A DNA stretch of 64,000 nucleotides. It comes from Urophycis tenuis (lineage: Eukaryota > Chordata > Actinopteri > Gadiformes > Phycidae). The stretch lies in NCBI GenBank assembly GCA_036785325.1, contig JAXIVH010000007.1:11543219-11607218 (forward strand), in the 5' to 3' direction. A model generated the notes under the pieces. It did not search any database, was not told the DNA's origin, and saw nothing but the letters and a program-made list of their open reading frames with translations. The translations under genes were made by a program, and so were the position numbers. Shown in pieces: positions 42,540 through 54,504 of this stretch. Position 1 is the stretch's first letter; each line of letters starts with the position of its first letter.

Positions 42540-43456
42540 TGTGGCAGGAAGAGAATCACTGCCTTCCCTGCCCAGAGGAAAGGGGTGGGGCTAGGAAGTC
42601 ATTAAAGCCACCTGGGAGCTTGTGAAAAAAACTCTCAGGTAGACAAAGGACAACATGGACTAGGAGGAAGTGAGAGACAGAGGAAAAAAGAATCCTACTG
42701 TTCTGTGGAGGAAACTTTACCTTAAGAAAGACTAATGCTACCCCGTAAGTGTGTAAAAAAACCTCGTATGGATGTCGTGTTACCTGGTACTCGGAGCATT
42801 AACCTACCTGGACTCAACCCCCTCTGCAGCTAAGTGATCTCGGCCTGTACTCTCCAAGCTTCCTCATCCCTCTCAGCCTGTCTTCCACCTGTTACCACCC
42901 TCCCTCGCCCTATTCCCTGTCCCTTTAGTTACTCCATAAACCCCTGCCTTGCAAACATACATACATACAAACATACAGTAAGACTGAACTGAACTTTTGG
43001 ACTCTTTTTACACCTCTATAAACACACACACACACACGCTTTCATACACCCTTCCACAAATTCAACCAACCTGGACTAAAAAAGAACTGAACTCAAACTA
43101 CCACCATTCCTTCATGGTTTTGATGATGAATGCGCTTTTGGTTAATTAAGAATATACATTTTGGGATGTGAAATTGAATTCATTATTGTTTTTTATTAAG
43201 ATGAGTTATTGTCCTGTTACCTTTGTTCCGTTATTTTCCTACCCTTAACCTTTTATTTCCATACATTTTGTCGATCCGTGTTTTGTGGGTTGATTACCTT
43301 TTGTGGCAAGGGCTTTGAGCTAGCTGGATTTTGTGAATAGATGTCTCTGGTTTATCCTTTTGTTTGTGTTTGAAAAATAAATGGCAGGCTGTCTTGTGCC
43401 CCTGCCTGGCGCCCAACTTAATCCTAGTGAGCATCTTTTTCTAGCTCTCCGCTACA
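42540..43456 (+). repeat. solo LTR
   Basis: TGTGGCAGG...CCGCTACA, 917 bp, with the 4 bp duplication ACGC (42536-42539 and 43457-43460) and AATAAA near 43376. The start resembles the gypsy LTR at 16137. It contains (CA)n. Confidence 0.65.
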
Positions 43457-43564
43457 ACGCAAACACAATACATAGATAAATAAATGCTTTCTAAATTAAT
43501 CAAATGAAGTAAGGTGCAGAGACATATATAAAATTAAAAACATTTTACTGTAAGGGGGCCTGTG

Positions 43565-43565
<1 letters not shown>

Positions 43566-43607
<42 letters not shown>

Positions 43608-44417
43608 CGGCTGTCACGTCGGCGGTGTGAATTTCGCAGCTCCGTGCCAATCCATGGCAATTTAAAAACAAACATCTCGCCCGTTGTAACTGCCATCGTT
43701 AATGCAGCAGAGAAAATTATGCTTTGGACACTCGTACTGAACATGTGCCTAGTTACAGTATTACGATCGGCCTTTAAACAAGCCCTGATCAGTGGCCGTA
43801 TCTACAAACAATCTCGGCAAACCCATGACCCTGCCCCGCAACCAACACCGGGCGGTGAGGATTCCCCTGTGGATTTTAACAATTACGTGCGCCAACTTTA
43901 ATGTCATGAATGGACAATGTTCGAGATCGACGAAAGACAATTCAGGAGATCATTGGATACCAAACTACTCGAAGATAGAACTTACTTTGCCTGCTCTGGT
44001 GATACAGCGAAGTGGAGTAGAGTTGCATCCATTCTAATTGGAGTATTTTTCCAAAACGGAATTTTTCGTACACGGCATAACAACGGAAAAGAGTTTGGAC
44101 TACCACTCCTGAAATACGTGTCACGAATTTTGAAAAAATTTCCCCTGAGTGATAAATATCCAGCGGAGTCTACACCGGTCCGCATTACTTCCTGGATCGA
44201 GAAACAGCTGATCTTCGTAAGAGACGTCATTCAACCATCGCTCAGCAGATGCAGAGAACAACATCATCACCAAAGGACAGTAAGCAGAGAAAAACTATTC
44301 TACTTCTGGCAGCACCGCAGGTCAAAAGCTATTAACATAATACTCAATAATAGCACATTCCCTTCCCCCCCCCCCCCCCCCCCGCCTACTGTTAATGACA
44401 CAAGCAGGGAAAGTTAG
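43566..44417 (+). pseudogene. unrecognised coding region in two frames
   Basis: After a (TG)n tract, frame one (to 43901) reads VPIHGNLKTNISPVV, VNAAEKIMLWTLV and AFKQALISGRIYKQSR and stops at YVRQL. Frame two (43917-44417) continues FEIDERQFRRSLDTKLL, RVASILIGVFFQNGIFR and KEFGLPLLKYVSRI before a poly-C tract. The two look like one protein split by a stop near 43900. No family was recognised. The next downstream gene is a LINE-type endonuclease, so this may be the element's preceding ORF, but that is a guess from position. Confidence 0.4.
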
Positions 44418-44419
44418 CA

Positions 44420-45133
44420 TGCCTCGGCTTTGCTGACCACTTTGTCTCCCATTCAATGTACAGGAATGCGGCTGTATAGGAGGACATTCTCCGCTTTACC
44501 ACGAAAGGCAGACTGCAGGTGTTGCCTACCAAGTACAACCTGGCATTGCGGTACCCTGCAAATCACCAACCACACTGCATAATGCATATAAATTCCACCC
44601 AACATTACGAATCTGTTGCCCATATTCTAAATGGTTGCAACATGTACAAAGGACTCTATATTGCACGCCATAACCGCATTGTGGACTTGATTGCCAGCAC
44701 TGTAAAAGTAATATACCCAAATGCATCTGTGTACAAACATTCCCGTGTAATGTCAGAGTGGTTTGGCAGTACCAATGACCTGTCTAGGAACATCCCTAAC
44801 ACCCCTGATATTGTCTTGGTTGATAAGGATAGGAGGGAGGCACTGATCATTGAGGTAGGTTGTGTCTTTGATTTATATATGGACATCGTCTTCTGTGAAA
44901 AGATGGCAAAGTACCAGCCTATCACCTCAAGCGTTAGTAACCTGGGCTATACTTGTAAGTTGATTGGACTGATCTTTGGTAGTTTGGGGCATCTCCATAA
45001 ACTCACAGTCAGTGGGTTAAGACTGGCAGGTTTGTCAAAAACCAAATGTAGACAACTGGCTAAGTTCTGTTCGTTATCAGCCACAATAGGCAGCCTTGCT
45101 GTGTGGCGCAGGCGTTGTTTTCTGTATCCTTGA
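44420..45133 (+). pseudogene. R2/NeSL-like LINE C-terminus with restriction-like endonuclease
   Basis: Frame 44519-45133: LPTKYNLALRYPANHQ, then a zinc-like HCIMHINSTQHYESVAHILNGC pattern, RHNRIVDLIA, and the nuclease motif PDIVLVDKDRREALIIEVGC, a PD-(D/E)xK arrangement as in R2-type endonucleases. The C-terminal helices end in AVWRRRCFLYP. Elements of this type cut DNA with this domain and prime reverse transcription there. The RT core is absent, so it is a 5'-truncated remnant. A 3' end with AATAAA follows at about 45200. Confidence 0.6.
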
Positions 45134-45214
45134 GTGCCAAGGCTTGTTTTCGCTGCAATTGTTTGAATCCTTTTTTATACAATGTAATTTGTGGATTTAA
45201 ATAAACAATTCAAA

Positions 45215-45221
45215 TGTGTGT

Positions 45222-45252
<31 letters not shown>

Positions 45253-45256
45253 GGGT
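45215..45256 (+). repeat. (TG)n followed by a G run
   Basis: About ten TG units then some twenty Gs. A second (TG)n tract lies at 43566-43604. Confidence 0.9.
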
Positions 45257-45479
45257 CCAATCCTGTGTGTGTATTGTGTGTGTGCAGAGTTGTATCAGCA
45301 GTTCAGTAGCCTGATGACTTGTGGTATGAAGCTGTCTCTGAACCTGCTGGTTCTGGACCTGCTGGTTCAGGAGTCTAGTGAAGACACAGTTTGTTACAAC
45401 AGAGAGACAGAGTGTCATGGCCTAGGTAACCTGACAATGAGGGAGGATGCAGGCGTGATAAAGATTTAACAATAACCTT

Positions 45480-45808
45480 CCTGCACTGTTATCCTTGTTA
45501 AGACCCTGATTAGGTCTACTGTAACTCTCTCCTCTGTGGTCTTCCTCAGAAATCTCTTCATGAACTCCAACTGGTCCAGAAGACAGCCGCCTGTATCATC
45601 ACCAGAACTCCATCTATTGAACACATCACTCCTGCCCTGCAGCAACTCCACTGGCTCCCTATCAAATCACACATTTTAAGATTCTACTCCTTACTTCCAA
45701 GATCCTTCACATCTATGGAACTCTCTCCCACCAGACATTCACACTTCTGACTCTACACCTTTAAATCACGACTAAAAACACACTTATTCTGAGTGGCATA
45801 CTCTGTAG
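45480..45808 (+). mobile_element. LINE 3' remnant, host of the hAT insertion
   Basis: Decayed RT C-terminal tail (LQKTAACIITRTPS, LQQLHWLPIKSH) and a 3' region that continues after the hAT at 50403-50500 (CTTTGAAAGACGCATTTAAATAAAATG). Confidence 0.6.
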
Positions 45809-46068
45809 CAGACATGGGCAAACTACGGCCCGTGGGCCATATATGGCCCGTTATGCTTTTTAATCCGGCCCGCCGAACTTGTCCTAATTAAAACCCATGG
45901 ATGTGTAAAAACGTCATTAATTTCCCTTTTTCACCCTTTCCCCTGCAATACCCTCGTTTCCCCAATAGATGGCGCACTAATCTAGACGCATTGACCTTTG
46001 TTGGAGTGTAACTTTCCAGCTGCCATTCCTGCCCTTCGGTAAAAATGAGCGGACCATAGAAAAGAAAA

Positions 46069-46705
46069 GTGGACACTGAGTGCCGAGTATTTAAAAAGGA
46101 GTGGACAACAAAATATTTTTTCACTGAAGTCCGATCAACGGCTGTATGTCTGATATGCCAAGAAACGGTTGCTGTTTTCAAAGAGTATAATATCAGCCGT
46201 CACTTTGCTACGAAGCATGCAAACTACGCCAGCAAGCAGTCAACACAAGAACGGGCGGCTACTGCTCAGAGGTTGGCAGCTAATTTACAGACTCAGCAGA
46301 ATTTTTTTCACCGACAAACTGCGATTCAAGAGTCAAGTACCAAGGCAAGTTTTTTGCTGGCATTCAAATTAGCAAAGGCTAGCAAGCCTTTTTGCAAAGG
46401 CGAGTTTTTGAAAGAGTGCATGGTAGAGACAGCAGATCTCTTGTGTCCGGAGAGCAAAGGCAAGTTCGAAAAAATCAGTTTATCACGCAGGACAGTGACT
46501 TGCCGTGTGGAACTGATTGACGAAGATACAGTCAGCGAGTTAAACAAAAAGGCTGCGTCCTTTAAGTTATTTTCACTAGTACTGGATGATAGTAACGACA
46601 TAAAAGACACTGCTCAGCTCCTAATTTTTATCCGAGGGATTAATGACAGTTTTGAGATAACGGAGGAGCTTTTGAGCATGGAATCGCTGAAGGGGAAAAC
46701 GCGAG
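46069..46705 (+). pseudogene. hAT transposase N-terminal half with BED-like finger
   Basis: MDTECRVFKKEWTTKYFFTE, then CLICQETVAVFKEYNISRHFATKHANY, a BED-type CX2C...HX4H finger at residues 26-49. Next come LAFKLAKASKPF, GEFLKECMVE and FSLVLDDSNDIKDTAQLLIF, the start of the transposase core with an Asp pair, as in GTF2IRD2/ZBED-like proteins. The ORF is cut by the LINE at about 46706 and the dimerisation domain is lost. The frame is otherwise clean, suggesting a rather young copy. Confidence 0.85.
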
Positions 46706-49700
46706 GAGAGTTCAAGATTCAAGTATCTTTATTGTCAAATGTGCTACACGGCAGGCATATAGCACAGATGAAATTGCAGTCCTCTCAGACCTGCGGTGCA
46801 AAATAAACAAATGGACAAACAAAGTAGACAAACAGACATCGTACAGACAAAACATAGAAACACAGAAAGTACAAGAAAAAAGTGAGGTAGTGCGTTGAAA
46901 AAAAGTGCAAGAATATATTTAAAAACAGTAAAAGACATTAAAAGACATTCTAAAGTATCATAGTCAGAATTTACAGTTTGTAAGTGGTGGTGGGAGGGTG
47001 ATGGTCTGAGGTGGGTGCAGGGTTAAGAGTCTGTGGCAGGGAGGCAGAGGAGGGGTGGGGGGGCAGGGGCAGAGCAGGGAGGGAGTTGAGCCTCCGGACA
47101 GCCTGGTGAAAGAAGCTGTCCTTGAGCCTGCTGGTTCTGGCCCGGAGACTCCGAAGTCTCCTCCCCGACGGCAGGAGACTGAAGATACTGTAGGATGGGT
47201 GGGTGGGGTCACCAGCAATCCTGATGGCTTTGCTGGTGAGGCGGGTGGTGTAAATGTCCAAAATGGGGGGGAGAGAGACACCGATGATCCTCTCAGCTGC
47301 TCTCACTATGCGCTGCAGTGTCTTGCGGCAGGACACGGTGCAGGCACCTTACCACACAGTGATGCAGCTGGTCAGGAGGCTCTCAATGGTGCCTCTGTAG
47401 AAGGTGTGCATGATGGTGGATGAGGCCCCAGCTCTTTTTAGTTTGCGGAGGAAGTACAGGCGTTGGTGGGCTTTTTTGGCCAGTGATGCGGTGTTGAGGT
47501 TCCATGACAGGTCTTCGGAGATGTGCAGACCCAGGAACTTGGTGCTGCTCACCCTCTCCACTGTAGCATCATTGATGACCAGTGGAGCATGCTGTGTGTG
47601 CATTCTCCTGAAGTCCACAACAATCTCCTTCGTCTTCTCCACATTCAGACGGAGATTGTTGTCCTTGCACCACGTAGTCAGCCGGTTCACCTCACTCCTG
47701 TAGATCGTCTCATTGCCGTTGTTGATGAGACCCACCACAGTCGTGTCATCCGCAAACTTGATGAAGATGTTGGAGCTGGATGTTGGTGTGCAGTCGTGGG
47801 TCAGCAGAGTGAAGAGGAGGGGGCTAAGCACACATCCTTGGGGGGCCCCCGTGTTCAGTGTGAAGGTGCTGGAGGTGCTGCTGCCGACCCGAACTGTCTG
47901 TGGTCTCCCCGTCAGGAAGTCCAACAGCCAGTTGCACAGGGAGGTGTTGAGTCCCAGCTGGTCCAGTTTGTGAATGAGCTGCTGGGGGATGATTGTATTG
48001 AATGCTGAGCTGAAGTCGATGACATAGGAGTCTTTTGTATCCAGGTGGGTGAGGGCAGAGTGGAGGGCAGAGGAGATGGCATCATCGGTCGAACGGTTGG
48101 ACCGATATGCGAACTGGAAAGGTTCCAGGGTGGGGGGGAGGGCAGACTTGATGTGGTGCATGACTAGCCGAAGCACTTCATGAGGATGGGAGTGAGTGCG
48201 ACTGGGCGGTAGTCATTGTGGCAGGAGGGAGACGACTTTTTCGGCACCGGGATGATGGTGGTGGCTTTGAGGCATGTGGGGACAACAGCCTGGCTCAGCG
48301 AGGTGTTGAAGATATCTGTGAAGACATCTGTGAGCTCCTCAGCACAGTCCCTCAGTACACGACCAGGAATGTTGTCGGGACCAGAGGCTTTCCGCGGGTT
48401 CGTCCCTTTGAGGGATCGCCTCACGATACCTGGGGATAGCGTCAACACCTGGTCGCCGGGAGAGGGTGGGGTCTTCTGTGCCGGGGTGCTGTTGTCTGCC
48501 TCAAAGCGGGCGAAGAAGTCGTTCAGCTCATTCAGCAGAGGGGTGGAGCTGTCGCAGGTCTGCGGAGAGGGCTTGTAGTCCGTTATGGATTGGATCCCTC
48601 GCCACAGGTTCCTGGTGTCTCTGCTGTTGCTGAAGCGGTCGGCGATCCTCCTGGAGTACCGTCTCTTGGCCTTCCTGATGCCGCGTGCCAGGTTGGCCCT
48701 GGCTGCCTTCAGGCCCACCTCGTCTCCAGCTCTGAAGGCAGTGTTCTGAGCCCTCAGGAGTCTGTAGACTTTCCCTGTCAGCCATGGCTTCTGGTTGGCC
48801 CGAATGCAGATGTTCTTGGTGACTGTGATGTCATCAATACATTTCCGCATGTAGGAAGTGACGGTGTCCGTGTACTCCTGGAGGTCTGTGATGTTGTTGT
48901 AGGTGGCTGCCCGTCTGAACATGCTCCAGTCAGTGATGAGGAAGCAGTCCTGGAGTGTCTCTGAAGACCCCTCAGGCCACACGCGTACCTGCTTTGTTGT
49001 TGGTCTGATGACTTTGACCAGGGGTCTGTAAGCAGGCATTAACATAGTGGTGGTGTGGTCTGAGGCTCCTAGGTGGGGCAGGGGGAGGGCTTTGTAGGCC
49101 CCTCTATGCGTGGTGTAAACATTGTCCAGGATATTATTGCCACGTGTGGGAAAGTTGATGTGTCCATGGAGTTGTGGAAACACGCTCTTGGGGTTTGCAT
49201 GATTGAAATCCCCAGCTAGGATGAGGAAAGCATCAGTGTGGGCTGTCTGCTGCTCACTGATGTGCTGGTAAAGTTCATACAGTGCCTCGCTCCTGTTGTT
49301 GTTGGAGCCAGGGGGGATGTATATTGCTACCAGGAGTATGGCGCTAAATTCCCTCGGCAGGTAGAATGGCCGGCATTTAATGACCAAAAACTCCACCAGT
49401 GTTGAGCAGTGTGTGCAAACCACAGCAGCGTCACGCACCAGGCATCACTGATGTAAACACAGAGTCCCCCGCCGCGAGTCTTCCCCCCCTCGACGAGCAC
49501 TCTGTCCGCCCGGCAGCATGTTAGCCTGGCCAGTTGAATGGCACAGTCCAGGACGCTGTCAGTAAGTAATGTTTCCACAAAAACAAAGGCACAACAGTCA
49601 CTCACGGTTTTGGTGGATGTCCGGAGAAGACGGATATAATCCAGTTTATTATCCAGCGATCGTACGTTGGCCAGTACGATCGTAGGGATAGCCGGCCGAT

Positions 49701-50090
49701 GAGGGCTAGCCGCTAGCCTAGCTCGGATACCTCCGCGCTTGCCCCTCTTCTGCTTCCTCATATTCCGCTTGTGGCGCCTCCACTGGCGGCTGGTTGCAGG
49801 AGTGGGGGTCGGTGATTGAGCAGGCCGCTGGAGCAGATCGCAGTCGCGTAGTATTTCCGCGACTGCTGGATTTATGTCCATATTTGTAGTTCTGCCGATG
49901 GCGAGCAGAAACTCACGGGAGTATGTGTGTTTCGGGACAGATAGACGCGACGATGACGGACATGTGCACGTATGTACACCACACAAAAAACATAAAAACA
50001 CCGATTCGACCGGAGAGAGAGGAGCCGCTGCGTGTGTACGCGCCGCAATGTTCTATAACATCAGTTTCTAGTTTATGCTGCAGGCCGGAT
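46706..50090 (-). mobile_element. nearly full-length Rex1/CR1-L2-type LINE in the hAT
   Basis: On the - strand it runs from about 50090 to a 3' end reading GACAATAAAG...CTTGAATCTTGAA at 46706. Genes are in order: endonuclease then RT. The right border (5' end) is approximate. Confidence 0.82.
46971..50001 (-). pseudogene. LINE ORF: APE endonuclease and reverse transcriptase
   Basis: 50001-49327: N-terminal part with a basic stretch (KRNMRKQKRGKRGG), LANVRSLDNKLDYI and FVETLL. 49438-48164: IYIPPGSNNN, LAGDFNHAN and ASDHTTTML (APE motifs), then the RT start (KATTIIPVPKK, YRPVALTPILMK). 48176-47349: FQFAYRSNRSTDDAI, VIDFSSAFNTI with the first Asp, TGAPQGCVLSPLLF, KFADDTTVVG catalytic box. 47336-46971: C-terminal tail. 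Frameshifts near 49400 and 48170 and an in-frame TAA after ITVW near 47350 kill it. APE nicks the target and RT copies the RNA there. Confidence 0.88.
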
Positions 50091-50889
50091 ATTTAATCCA
50101 GTCTATCACGGACAATCCGTCCATGATTTTGCGGGGTTTAAAACAGTTAGAAATTACTAAGCTTGAGTATTTCGTTGGGTAATATGTTTTGAATGTTGAA
50201 AGTGATTCCATTGATCTTTTTCCAATAAATGTTTATTTCTTTAACTTTGCACCTTCAATTGAAATGTATAAAAAACAGACGCAATCTCCAGGTTTGATAA
50301 ATTACATTGCGTGACCAAATGCTCCTGGCCCGGCCCCTCTGTCAAATTTTAGAACCCACTGTGGCCCGCAAGTCAAAAAGTTTGCCCACCCCTGCTCTAT
50401 AGTATGCCATTCGAGTATGCCCTTGTTACTTATTTTTTAACTTGTCTTGTAAGATGTCCTTGAGTGCTTTGAAAGACGCATTTAAATAAAATGAATTATC
50501 ATTAGGGACCGAGCCTGTGAAACAGGACGAGGTCCCTTTTGAAATTGGTTCGTTTTTTTGTTATTATTATTATTTCAGGGATCTTTGACGTTGATTTTAA
50601 CCCCCTGAACATATTTATTATTATTATTATTAATAATAATAATAATTTATTCTTTTTTTTTTTTTGGTTTATTTGATAAACTGCTAGAAAATGATTATGC
50701 CAAAACTAGACTAATGAGTAGAAAGGAAGCAATCAGAATTTCATCAGGAGGTGCGGGAGCGTGTTGCGTGTTGCTGCATGTTGTGTGTTACATCAAACAA
50801 AAGATAAACTATTGTGTAAAGCAGCAGCAGGCACAGCAAGCAGGTGCAAGTGCAAAAGCAACCGAGCACTGGAACCAGGAGCAAGATAT

Positions 50890-52862
50890 AATAATAATAA
50901 TAATAATAACTTGGACTTATATAGCGCCTTTAAAGTACACAAGGTCGCTTTACAAAAAGTGTGGGAGGGGGGGCAAAAAAGGGGGGGGCAGGGGGGTTAG
51001 GGATCAAAGGACTTAGTGCAGAGAAATGTTTTGAGGTGCTTTTTGAACATGGGTAGGGATGAGGCAGAGCGGATGTGGAGTGGGAGACTGTTCCAGTTTG
51101 TTGGAGCATAGGCAGAGAAAGCCCTGTCCCCAAATGTTCGCAACCTTGTGCGGGGTATTGTCAGCAGGTCCTTGTCAGCGGACCGCAGGGAGCGTGACTG
51201 AGTGTAGGGGAGGAGGAGATCCTTGAGGTATTGTGGTGAGAGTCCATGGAGAGCTTTGTAGGTGAGCAAGAGGATCTTGTAGGTGATGCGTGACTTGACT
51301 GGCAACCAGTGGAGCTGTTGGAGGATGGGAGTATTCTGCCAGGGCTTGGTGTTGGTTAGAACCCTGGCAGCTGAGTTCTGGACACGCTGGAGCCTGCTAA
51401 GTTCCTTGGAGGGCAGTCCAGGCAGGACACCGTTGCAGTAATCCAGGCGGGAGGTGATGAAGGCGTGGATGAGTGTTTCTGTGACTGAGTGCGTGAGTAA
51501 GGGCCGGAGTCGTGAGATGTTTCTGAGGTGATAGAAGGCAGACTTGGTGGTGTTGTTGATGTGAGACCGGAAGGAGAGAGTGGAGTCCAGGACGACGCCC
51601 AGGTTGCGCACCTCAGGAGAGGGGGAAATGCAGCAGCCATCCAAACCAGAGCCAGGTCCCCAACTTTTTTGAGCAGTGGTGCAGGGGCCACCACCATGAG
51701 CTCTGTCTTACTGCTGTTAAGTTTGAGTAGGTTTGTGGTCATCCATGATTTGAGTTCCTGTAGGCAGTTGACAAGTTGTGAGGGTGGGAGGTGGGAGGAG
51801 GGGTTTGTGCTGAGGTAAAGTTGAGTATCATCGGCATAGCAGTGGAAGTTGAGGCCATGTTTACGGATGATATGGCCTAAAGGTAGCATGTAGATGGTGA
51901 ATAACAGTGGACCAAGTACTGAGCCCTGGGGCACACCATAGTTGACAGATGCTGGATGGGAGTTGGAGCCATTCAGGGTGATGAATTGTTTCCGGTCTGT
52001 GAGGTAGGACCGGAACCAGGACAGTGCTGAGCCACTGAGGCCGATGGGGTCGGAGAGGCGGTGGAGGAGGATGGTGTGAGAGACTGTATCAAAAGCTGCA
52101 GAAAGGTCAAGGAGGATAAGGATGGAGATGAGGCCATTGTCGGCAGCAAGCAGAAGGTCATTAGTGATTTTGATAAGGGCGGTCTCAGTGCTATGGTGGG
52201 TTCTGAAACCGGATTGGAGGGGTTCGAAGAGCTCATGGTGGGCCATGTGGTGTTGTAGCTGGGCAGCCACTGCTCTTTCCAAGATTTTGCTGAGGAAAGG
52301 GAGGTTGGAGATTGGACGGTAGTTGTTGGGCTCGTCCGGGTCTGAACCTGGCTTTTTAAGAGTTGGAATGACTGCTGCCATTTTGAAGCTGGATGGTACC
52401 ACACCAGAGGCCAGGGATGCATTTATGATGTTTACCACTGGATGGCAGAGGATGGGAAGACAGGCCTTTACCAGGGTGGTGAGCATTGGGTCCAGCTTGC
52501 TGGTTGAAGACTTGGCTGAGGTGACCAGTTTTTTAACTTGGTCAGCATCTAGTGGAGAGAAGGTGGATAGGCAGCACTGGTGAGAGCGGGCAGCAGTGTG
52601 ATGGGGATCTTGTTGGGGCAGTGAGGGGCACAGGGAGGGCCCAGGAGACTGGAGCTGCTGGTGGATGTTGTCCACTTTTTGTTGGAAGAAATCCAGGAAC
52701 CTTGAGCAGAGGTCAGCAGCATCTGAGGGTTTAGCTGCATCAGGAGGGTTGAGAAGACGGTTGATGGTGGAGAAGAGCAATTTGGGGTGTTTTTGTTGGT
52801 TATTGATGAGCATGGAGTAGTACTTTGTTTTCGCCTGAGCAAGGGCATCTTTGTAACTTGTT
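50890..52862 (-). pseudogene. L2-type LINE, 3' part with RT
   Basis: The 3' end on the - strand is CTATATAAGTCCAAG followed by (TTA)n at 50890-50915. The RT ORF is 52813-51356: KPGSDPDEPNNYRPISNL, LLDLSAAFDTVSH with the first Asp, NYGVPQGSVLGPLLF, FHCYADDTQLYL at the catalytic box. 51644-50997 gives the tail (LGVVLDSTLSF, LHWLPVKSRITYKI, WNSLPLHIRSASS) after one frameshift near 51640. The endonuclease is absent on this strand. Confidence 0.88.
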
Positions 52863-52885
52863 ACGTGTTCTTTGAACGCTTCACG

Positions 52886-54470
52886 ATGGACAGTGAGGCC
52901 GGATCTTCTATATCGTCTCTCGAGCCTACGTCCTGTGAGGACGAGAGGACGCTGGCGTGTATGTCGCCGCTTCTCATCTCTGATCTAACCGACTTTTCTT
53001 GTGGTTCTTACCGACTTTTCTTGTGGTTCTTACGCTCTACAGCCGTACTACAACCGTACTACAACCAGTCGACATCAGTGTGTGGATGTTTATGCTGTTT
53101 TGCTCGGTCACGTTGCGTTGTCATGGCTGTCTAACGCTGCCGCGGCAAACTATAGGCTACTACACCTTCAACCCATCAGACGTCAGTACTGTGAGTAACC
53201 TACCGTGAGTCCTCCGATAGCACCATCTCCTTCTCATCTCCTGCAAACTGCTATCCACAAACGTTCCTCCGCTGCGCTGTGGCTTTCATGGCCTCTTGTC
53301 TCCGTAATGGAAGTAGCAAACCGAGCTAGGATGCTAAGGACTGGCTGCTGCCGCTTGGCCACGAACTCCATCAAACATACCGCAGTACAACTCATGAGTC
53401 TCAACTCAAACACATCTCAGAGTTGCCTAGAGGTGATAAAATCTCTCCATCTCCTGCGTCGTCCCCCCTATGTCCATAGGGCTGCTCATCATAAGTTTGT
53501 TTACTTTCATGAAACTTTGTCTGTCCCAGCTGTTCGGTGTACCACTCGCCAGCGACGTCATCGATCAGTCGATCATCGGTCTGTGTAGACAATACGGTCA
53601 CTCCTGACACTGCACTAACCAGGCCAACATCGTTCATGCTGCTTAATATTCGTTCATTAAATAACAAAGCCCTTCTCATCCATGATCACATCTTGGAGAA
53701 ATCACTGGATTTTTTATGTCTTACTGAGACATGGCAAAATCAACAAGAGTTTATAATTCTCAACCAAGCCACCCCACCAGGTTATGGCTATATCCAGAAG
53801 CCTCGCAGCCTTGGCCGTGGTGGCGGGCTTGCTGTTATCCATCGGGCTGACATTCTGATAAAAGACATCCCAGTGAATACCAACTCCTTTGAGTGTATTC
53901 ACTTCATGTTGAGTGGGTCCACACAGCTACAGGTTGTCCTAATCTACCGCCCCCCCAAAGCCTCTGCCTGCTTCATATCTGAGCTCACTGAACTGCTTGC
54001 CACTGTTTGCCCAAAATCCCCATCTACTATCCTTCTGGGTGATTTTAACATTCATGTGGATTCCAGTAGCTGCTCCCTTGCTACTGATTTGCTCTCACTG
54101 CTGGACTGCTTTAATTTCACACAACATGTACAAGGCCCCACACATGACAAAGGGCACACACTGGACCTGGTGTGCTGTGCTGGCGTAACCCCCTCCCACC
54201 TGCAGTGCACTGACCTGGCTGTCTCTGACCACCTTGCCATTCTATTCTTGGTCCCTGTGCCTCTCCCTAAGAAGTGCAAGAAACGGCCCATTACATTCAG
54301 GAACATCAAACGGGTGTGTACTTCAACGCTATCTGACACCATAGCGACCCACCTCGCCACCTCCCACCTCCAAGAAACAGTTGATGGCATGGTGGAACAC
54401 TACAATCGTGCCCTCTCTCTCAGCCTGGACTTTGTAGCACCTCTCAACACGCGTTATGTGTCCTTATAGG
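52886..54470 (+). pseudogene. L2-type LINE, 5' part with APE endonuclease
   Basis: Starts with a weak ORF (MDSEAGSSISSLEPTSCEDE) and two tiny tandem duplications near 52990-53065. 53537-54469 is the endonuclease: FMLLNIRSLNNKALLI, FLCLTETW with the catalytic Glu, GRGGGLAVIH, VVLIYRPPKAS, LLGDFNIHVD, TLDLVCCAGV, AVSDHLAIL. All APE motif blocks are present. It ends at FVAPLNTRYVSL and lacks RT. Loss of the 3' part is unusual for a LINE. Its 5' end abuts the 5' side of the opposite-strand LINE at 52862. Confidence 0.85.
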
Positions 54471-54504
54471 CCTCAAACTAGGCGACCCCGCCCACCTCAT
54501 AAGT

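Larger units (their letters stand above)
45809..50394 (+). mobile_element. hAT (Charlie-like) element interrupted by a LINE
   Basis: Ends CAGACATGGGCAAACTACGG and TTTGCCCACCCCTG are inverted. 8 bp flanks CTCTGTAG (45801-45808) and CTCTATAG (50395-50402) differ by one base. The transposase gene starts at 46069. The C-terminal half is missing and a LINE fills the interior. Confidence 0.88.

Noticed and set aside
43566..43604. ORF starting with alternating Cys-Val residues
   Set aside because: This is the (TG)n microsatellite read through; only the part after it is protein-like.
47055..48578. Long + strand ORFs across the LINE region
   Set aside because: They are antisense shadows of the - strand RT and endonuclease.
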